A stretch of DNA of 55,069 nucleotides, taken from NCBI GenBank assembly GCA_903882825.1, contig CAIRYL010000168.1, forward strand, positions 1 to 55,069, given 5' to 3'. The DNA is from an uncultured Candidatus Peregrinibacteria bacterium. GTDB taxonomy: Bacteria; Patescibacteriota; Gracilibacteria; CAIRYL01. Positions within the stretch are counted from its first letter, which is position 1, and each line of letters begins with the position of its first letter. Under the pieces are notes generated by a model. It saw nothing but the letters and a program-made list of their open reading frames with translations. It had not been told where the DNA came from and did no database searches. Positions 50,729-55,069 of this stretch are shown one piece after another. The translations under genes were made by a program, and so were the position numbers.

Positions 50729-50746
50729 AGATTTTAATATTTTTTT

Positions 50747-51232
50747 ATGTCTTCCTCTCTTCGCATTCTTGGCATTGATCCGGGCTACGCCACTATTGGT
50801 TTTGCGGTAATTGAAAAAACAGGTCAATCCATCCAAATTATAGATTTTGGGGTTATTACCACATCTTCAAAACTTTTATTTCCAGAGCGTTTAAAAAATA
50901 TTGCGGAAGATATTTCTCAAATAATAAAAAATTTTTCACCCGATTGCATGGCCATTGAAAAACTTTTTTGGGGTGCAAATGTCGATAATGCGATTCGTGT
51001 TGCAGAAAGTAGAGGAGTGATTGTCTTACAATCTGCTCTGTATCATCTTCCTCTTCATGAATTTTCACCCAATGAGGTAAAAAGCCAACTCGTAGGGAAT
51101 GGAAAAGCTCCAAAATTTCAAATTCAAAATATTTTAAAAATGAGGCTTGGTTTACAAGAAATTCCAAAACCAGATGATGCGGCTGATGCCCTTGCTATTG
51201 CACTGGTTGCCAGTGAAATGATGAGCCTCTGA
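50747..51232 (+). CDS. ruvC: Holliday junction resolvase RuvC
   Basis: Endonuclease that resolves Holliday junctions as a dimer with RuvAB. The 161-residue product has all acidic catalytic residues: Asp in LGIDPGYATIGFAV, Glu in MAIEKLFWGANVDNA and the Asp pair in PDDAADALAIAL near the C-terminus. It ends in TGA. It joins recG in junction processing, but ruvA and ruvB are not in the window. A T-rich tract precedes ATG. Confidence 0.96.
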   Translation: MSSSLRILGIDPGYATIGFAVIEKTGQSIQIIDFGVITTSSKLLFPERLKNIAEDISQIIKNFSPDCMAIEKLFWGANVDNAIRVAESRGVIVLQSALYHLPLHEFSPNEVKSQLVGNGKAPKFQIQNILKMRLGLQEIPKPDDAADALAIALVASEMMSL

Positions 51233-51308
51233 AAAACAAAATTATTTTTACTCTTCCGCAAAATACAAAAATTTCGTATGGTACATTTTGAATACTCTTC
51301 TTCTTTGT

Positions 51309-52916
51309 ATGCAAAAATTTGTTTTCGTAACGGGTGGTGTGTGTTCTTCTCTTGGAAAAGGCATTACCAGTGCTTCTATTGCTATGCTTCTCAAAAGCGC
51401 AGGATACCGAGTTTCTATTCAGAAGCTGGATCCATATTTAAATGTTGATCCTGGGACGATGTCGCCTTTTCAACATGGAGAAGTTTTTGTAACGGAAGAT
51501 GGTGCAGAAACAGATTTAGATTTAGGGCATTACGAACGATTTATTGATGAAAATCTTTTTAAATTTTCTACCGTTACTACTGGAAAAATTTATTCTGAAG
51601 TGCTTCAGAAAGAGAGAAAAGGTGATTTTTTGGGAGGAACCATTCAAGTGGTTCCGCACATTACCGACGCTTTAAAAACAAAGATTTTTTTGGCATCTGA
51701 AAAATCTGGTGCGGATATTCTGATTGCGGAAATTGGTGGGACAGTAGGAGATATAGAAGGAGAGCCATTTTTAGAAGTGGTACGTCAAATGAAAGCAGAG
51801 CTCGGATCTGAAAATGTATTATCGGTTCATTTAACGCTTCTTCCTTTTTTAAAAGCTTCTGGAGAGTTAAAAACAAAGCCCACTCAATTATCGGTTCGAG
51901 AGCTTCGAAGAGTGGCTATTCAACCAGATATTTTGGTATGTCGTGCAGATGCTCATATTCCAGAAGATATTCTTGATAAAATTTCTCGATTTTGTGGTGT
52001 GCCACGAGATTCTGTTTTTCCAGCCGAAACGGTCAGTAGTATTTATTCGGTTCCTTTAGAATTTGAAAAGCGAAACATGGCAGAAATTTTGCAAAAAAAA
52101 CTCGCTCTTCCTGTAAAAAAAACAAAACTTCACGAATGGGAAACCATGGTTCAACGAATTTTTGATACGAAAAAAACAATGTCAGTAGCACTAGTGGGGA
52201 AATATACTGATCTTGATGATGCGTATCTTTCAGTATTAGAGGCACTTTCTTCTGCGGGGTTTGCGAGTGGTGTACGAGTAAAAACGGAGTGGGTGAATGC
52301 TGAAAAATTAGAAATGCAGGATGAGGAAGAATGGAATTTATTACGAAAATGCTCAGGTGTTTGCGTCCCAGGAGGGTTTGGCGGACGCGGAATTGAAGGG
52401 AAAATTTTAGCAGCGGAGTATTGTCGAGAAAATAAAATTCCTTATTTAGGGCTTTGTTTAGGATCACAAATTATGGCGATTGAATTTGCGAGAAATGTAT
52501 GTGGTCTTCAAAATGCCAATTCTCAAGAATTTGATGAATCTTCTCCTCATCAGATAGTTCATTTTTTACCAGATCAACACCAGAAGGTTTCAAAAGGTGG
52601 AACTCTTCGATTGGGTTCGTATCCATGTATCCTCAAAAAAGAGACACGTGCATTTGAGGCATATCAAACACTCGAAATTACAGAAAGACATCGTCATCGA
52701 TACGAGTTTAATAACGAGTATCGCGAGGAAATGGAAAAACGAGGACTTGTTTTTTCTGGAACTTCTCCTGATGGGCATTTGATGGAAATGGTGGAAATTA
52801 CAAATCACCCATTTTATGTAGGATGTCAGTTTCATCCAGAATTTAAAAGTCGTCCTCATCGTCCGCATCCTTTGTTTTTAGCTTTTATAAAAGCGAGTAA
52901 AGCATTATTCTCCTGA
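51309..52916 (+). CDS. pyrG: CTP synthase
   Basis: Makes CTP from UTP, ATP and glutamine. ATG 51309 (MQKFVFVTGGVCSSLGKG) is the start, rather than the TTG at 51288, because homologues begin here; 535 residues. The synthetase half has LGKGITSASIAMLLKSAGYR and DPYLNVDPGTMSPFQHGE; the glutamine amidotransferase half has the nucleophilic Cys in YLGLCLGSQ and the His/Glu pair in CQFHPEFKSRP. The 3' end overlaps the oxidoreductase by 12 bp. Confidence 0.97.
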   Translation: MQKFVFVTGGVCSSLGKGITSASIAMLLKSAGYRVSIQKLDPYLNVDPGTMSPFQHGEVFVTEDGAETDLDLGHYERFIDENLFKFSTVTTGKIYSEVLQKERKGDFLGGTIQVVPHITDALKTKIFLASEKSGADILIAEIGGTVGDIEGEPFLEVVRQMKAELGSENVLSVHLTLLPFLKASGELKTKPTQLSVRELRRVAIQPDILVCRADAHIPEDILDKISRFCGVPRDSVFPAETVSSIYSVPLEFEKRNMAEILQKKLALPVKKTKLHEWETMVQRIFDTKKTMSVALVGKYTDLDDAYLSVLEALSSAGFASGVRVKTEWVNAEKLEMQDEEEWNLLRKCSGVCVPGGFGGRGIEGKILAAEYCRENKIPYLGLCLGSQIMAIEFARNVCGLQNANSQEFDESSPHQIVHFLPDQHQKVSKGGTLRLGSYPCILKKETRAFEAYQTLEITERHRHRYEFNNEYREEMEKRGLVFSGTSPDGHLMEMVEITNHPFYVGCQFHPEFKSRPHRPHPLFLAFIKASKALFS

Positions 52917-53474
52917 TCTTTCTGCGACTTTCTTTAAAAACTCATCCAATTCAGATCGAGATTTTTTATTTTTTGAATCTAAAATATCGAATGAGGTGGT
53001 TTTTATGCCACAAAATCCAAGTCGGAAAAGATTCCAACCCCATCGTGTTAATCCAGGGAATGTTTTAAATACAAATCCTGGTCCGTCACACGTGGTAAAT
53101 ATACGTGCAGTTTTTCCTTTTAAAAGACCTTCGGACTTTCCACCTTCTAAAAATCGGAATGCAAATCCTGCACCAAAATTCATATCAAAGAAGTTTTTTA
53201 AAATAGCCGGCGCATCTCCCCACCAAATGGGAAAAATCAACACCAGTTCATCTGCTTTTGTAATTTTTGATTGTATGTCTTGCACTTTTGGCAAAGTATT
53301 CATGGTTTGTACGTCTTCATACGATAAATAATCTTGCTTCCATTCCGGAGTATACAAATTCATAATTTCACCCGTTTTCCCTGTATTTTGTAATCCGTTT
53401 ATATACGCATGAGCAATTTCATGGGTGAATCCTTTGCTAGATGGGTGCGCGGTAATAATAAGAGAGTGGGTCAT
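52905..53474 (-). CDS. Flavodoxin-fold NAD(P)H-quinone oxidoreductase-like protein
   Basis: FMN/FAD-binding oxidoreductase, about 189 residues from ATG 53474 (MTHSLIITAHPSSKGF); the ATG at 53549 adds unrelated residues. ITAHPSSKGFTHEIA is the phosphate-binding loop, LVLIFPIWWGDAPAILKNFFD the flavin-contact region and TTCDGPGF a second loop, as in the quinone reductase/NQO1-type flavodoxin fold. The electron acceptor is unknown. It follows the lipoprotein on the same strand (64 bp). Confidence 0.88.
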   Translation of the reverse strand: MTHSLIITAHPSSKGFTHEIAHAYINGLQNTGKTGEIMNLYTPEWKQDYLSYEDVQTMNTLPKVQDIQSKITKADELVLIFPIWWGDAPAILKNFFDMNFGAGFAFRFLEGGKSEGLLKGKTARIFTTCDGPGFVFKTFPGLTRWGWNLFRLGFCGIKTTSFDILDSKNKKSRSELDEFLKKVAERSGE

Positions 53475-53538
53475 GGAAAAAGGGGTAAAAGAGGTAATAA
53501 GATTTTTTAAGAAGTGATGGAATCTTAGAATTATAAAA

Positions 53539-54294
53539 CTATTTTTCAAAATGAAAACTATTCATAATTTTCGATTCCCAATCTGCATCAGAAGGGTTAG
53601 AACAGTCTTTGCTTCCGCATCCTACTGCTGATGTGCCATTTGATTTTCCTCGTGTAATAACGAGAAGTTTTCTTTGAGGATAAAAAATTTCCGTACGATA
53701 CCCGCATCCTGAGCTTATTGCTTGTTCAAAATATACATTTTCTGGGAGCTTAAAAAATAACTTTTGAGACAGTTCGCCTGTTTCGGCAGAAAAATCGCTT
53801 GTTTCTGAAATTTTGCAATCTTTCCTTTTAGAAAGCTTTTGTACATAGGCTTCTGCTTCTTTTTCGCTGTTAATTTTTGGCATGTACATCCAGTACAAAA
53901 CACCTGGAGAGAAAGGCTCATTTAAGTCTTTTTCTTCAAATTTTTTTGGATTTTTACTACAATCACTTCCTGGCTGATATTTTGTGGTCACAAAAAAAGC
54001 GTCTCCTTTGGTTATAACCTGCGTGGGCATTTTGGGGCATTTGTCATTGTCTACATCATACACAAATGGCGGGTACGAAAAAGAAAACTTTTTTTCTTTA
54101 TTTTTGTAGGTAAGCCATTCTGGTAATGGAGCTAACGTTGGAGTAGGAGTAGAGGGAGGAGTTTGTGGTAGAACTTCTTTTATTTCAGGAGTCGCTTTTC
54201 CAGGGGTTATTTGCGGTTTTTCTGTACAGCCACTAAAAAGAAGAACCAATAAAGAAAGAGCCGTCATTATCAAAATTTTTTTATCAGTCTTCAT
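53539..54294 (-). CDS. Lipoprotein, PsbP-like pattern
   Basis: Predicted lipoprotein, 251 residues. Signal peptide with lipobox LLFSGC (Cys23), a Pro/Thr-rich linker (about 28-58), then a beta-rich domain starting YKNKEKKFSFSYPPFVYDVD and ending DADWESKIMNSFHFEK. This start-and-end pattern is common in PsbP-like lipoproteins. Several cysteines occur in pairs (e.g. VGCGSKDC). It begins 17 nt after the tRNA-Lys CCA end on the same strand and may share its transcript. No function is evident. Confidence 0.75.
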   Translation of the reverse strand: MKTDKKILIMTALSLLVLLFSGCTEKPQITPGKATPEIKEVLPQTPPSTPTPTLAPLPEWLTYKNKEKKFSFSYPPFVYDVDNDKCPKMPTQVITKGDAFFVTTKYQPGSDCSKNPKKFEEKDLNEPFSPGVLYWMYMPKINSEKEAEAYVQKLSKRKDCKISETSDFSAETGELSQKLFFKLPENVYFEQAISSGCGYRTEIFYPQRKLLVITRGKSNGTSAVGCGSKDCSNPSDADWESKIMNSFHFEK

Positions 54295-54310
54295 TGTAAT
54301 GGATCAAAAA

Positions 54311-54385
54311 TGGTGGGTGAGGCGGGATTCGAACCCGCGGCCAATAGCTTAAGAGGCTACTGCTCTACCGCTGAGCTACTCACCC
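54311..54385 (-). tRNA. tRNA-Lys (CTT), CCA encoded
   Basis: Reverse strand: acceptor GGGTGAG with CTCACCC, discriminator A and CCA; anticodon arm GTAGC-CTCTTAA-GCTAT with anticodon CTT; T-loop TTCGAAT. All stems pair. The lipoprotein gene begins 17 nt downstream. Confidence 0.94.
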
Positions 54386-54456
54386 ATTTTTGTGAAGCTG
54401 GAAGATTCTACGAAAACTTTTGGCATGAGCAAAGGTTTTTTGTAAAAATAAAAAAT

Positions 54457-55069
54457 ATGAAACGCAAAACCCTTTTATTGTGGGCATTTATTTCTTTTTT
54501 ATCGGGAGTATTTGTTATGGATATTTGGAGAATGCCAGAATTATTATGGGGTGGGCTTCTTTTTTTCCCGCTCGCCTTTTTCCCAACAATTCCACTTCGT
54601 TCCATTTTTATATGGTCTCTTTTTTTTGTATTGGGGGGACTTCGGATTTTATGGGCTTTATCACCACTTCCTGTGCACCATATTTCATCGGTGGTTTTAA
54701 AAAATACCGACGAACAAGAAATAGAAATGAGCGGTATTGTTGATCGATTTCCAGAAGAATATGCCGATAAAACAAAAATTTTTGTTCGTGCAGAAACAGT
54801 ATTCTTCCAAAATCAAGAAAAATTTGTGTCTGGAACAGTATTAGTAAATATTCCGGCAGACATTTCGGTTCAATACGGAGATCGTATTATAGTTTCTGGA
54901 ATACTCAAAAAACCATTTCTGATTGAAAATTTTAATTATGCACGATATCTGGAAAAAGAAGGTGTATATTCTTATTTCCCCTGGTCACGGGTACAAATTT
55001 CTTTCCCTGGAGATCTTTCTGTAAAAGAAAAATTTTGGAGAAAAATATTTAAGGTACGGACGCCGGTTC
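54457..55069 (+). CDS. comEC: ComEC/Rec2-type competence protein, 3' end outside window
   Basis: Inner-membrane DNA-uptake channel protein. The open frame from ATG 54457 runs through the window edge (204 codons seen). Membrane helices occupy about 5-70. The N-terminal ComEC (DUF4131) OB-like domain follows: VSGTVLVNIP and VQYGDRIIVSGILKKP, then IENFNYARYLEKEGVYSYFP. The competence and metallo-lactamase-like domains would lie beyond the window. DNA import fits a biosynthetically limited cell that takes up nucleotides. Confidence 0.9.
   Translation, partial: MKRKTLLLWAFISFLSGVFVMDIWRMPELLWGGLLFFPLAFFPTIPLRSIFIWSLFFVLGGLRILWALSPLPVHHISSVVLKNTDEQEIEMSGIVDRFPEEYADKTKIFVRAETVFFQNQEKFVSGTVLVNIPADISVQYGDRIIVSGILKKPFLIENFNYARYLEKEGVYSYFPWSRVQISFPGDLSVKEKFWRKIFKVRTPV

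Noticed and set aside
1..55069. UGA recoded as glycine or tryptophan
   Set aside because: TGA ends genes at 3316-3318 and 51230-51232, and no conserved frame needs to read through TGA.

Overview
The window is A+T-rich, gene-dense bacterial chromosome: about 53 protein genes or fragments, four intact tRNAs, no rRNA, IS element or CRISPR array. TGA is used as a stop (the DUF475 gene at 2389 and ruvC end in TGA) and never interrupts a long conserved frame, so the code is table 11, not the UGA=Gly code of Gracilibacteria/Absconditabacteria. Tiny intergenic gaps, shortened or single-domain enzymes (prolyl-tRNA synthetase without its editing domain, a lone Mur-ligase middle domain, endonuclease III without its Fe-S cysteines) and large species-specific exported proteins suggest a Candidate Phyla Radiation member; a Peregrinibacteria-like organism is my best guess. 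That is inference from gene style, not from a marker phylogeny. Biosynthetic capacity is good for such a lineage: argF, argJ, trpA, trpF, leuD, purC, pyrG and nadA are all here, scattered as single genes.

Layout. 1-9510: S41 protease (cut by the window edge), a Tic20/DUF4870-like membrane protein, bL33, a DUF475/TerC membrane protein, endonuclease III, argF, two small proteins, miaB, two unknown genes and purC. 9610-9888: tRNA-Tyr followed in its own direction by two near-identical dead copies of itself. 10008-16886: an Ig/FN3 surface protein with a transporter, ridA, class II aldolase, an unknown gene and argJ. 16883-24192: recG, an unknown gene, a toxin-antitoxin pair, trxB, an unknown membrane protein with a decayed paralogue, and aspS. 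24327-28760: rhodanese, MgtC/DUF4010, leuD, hflX, site-2 protease, bL28. 29046-36270: tRNA-Pro, a transporter with a coiled-coil loop, trpF/trpA, an NTT-like transporter fused to HEAT repeats, tgt and tRNA-Met. 36619-47643: envelope and exported proteins including a 1119-residue membrane-anchored protein paired with a VanX-type dipeptidase, then dnaJ, a Mur-ligase fragment, lipoprotein, aminotransferase, proS and a small secreted protein. 47784-55069: nadA, an OLD-like ATPase/nuclease of foreign codon style, ruvC, pyrG, a flavodoxin-fold oxidoreductase, a lipoprotein, tRNA-Lys and the start of comEC.

Expression signals. Promoters are readable and sigma70-like (TTGACA/TATAAT-type, usually 17 bp spacers, some extended -10 TGGTATAAT), with predicted leaders mostly 15-25 nt. 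Shine-Dalgarno sequences are almost absent; start codons are preceded by T-rich tracts. I used this pattern to choose starts. trpF has no ATG, GTG or TTG before its conserved N-terminal motif and apparently starts at ATT.

Most second-look-worthy: the tRNA-Tyr pseudo-tRNA array, the SD-less U-rich initiation regions, the ATT start of trpF, the decayed N-terminal paralogue at 21359-21499, the foreign OLD-like nuclease flanked by REP-like repeats, and the non-discriminating signature of AspRS.
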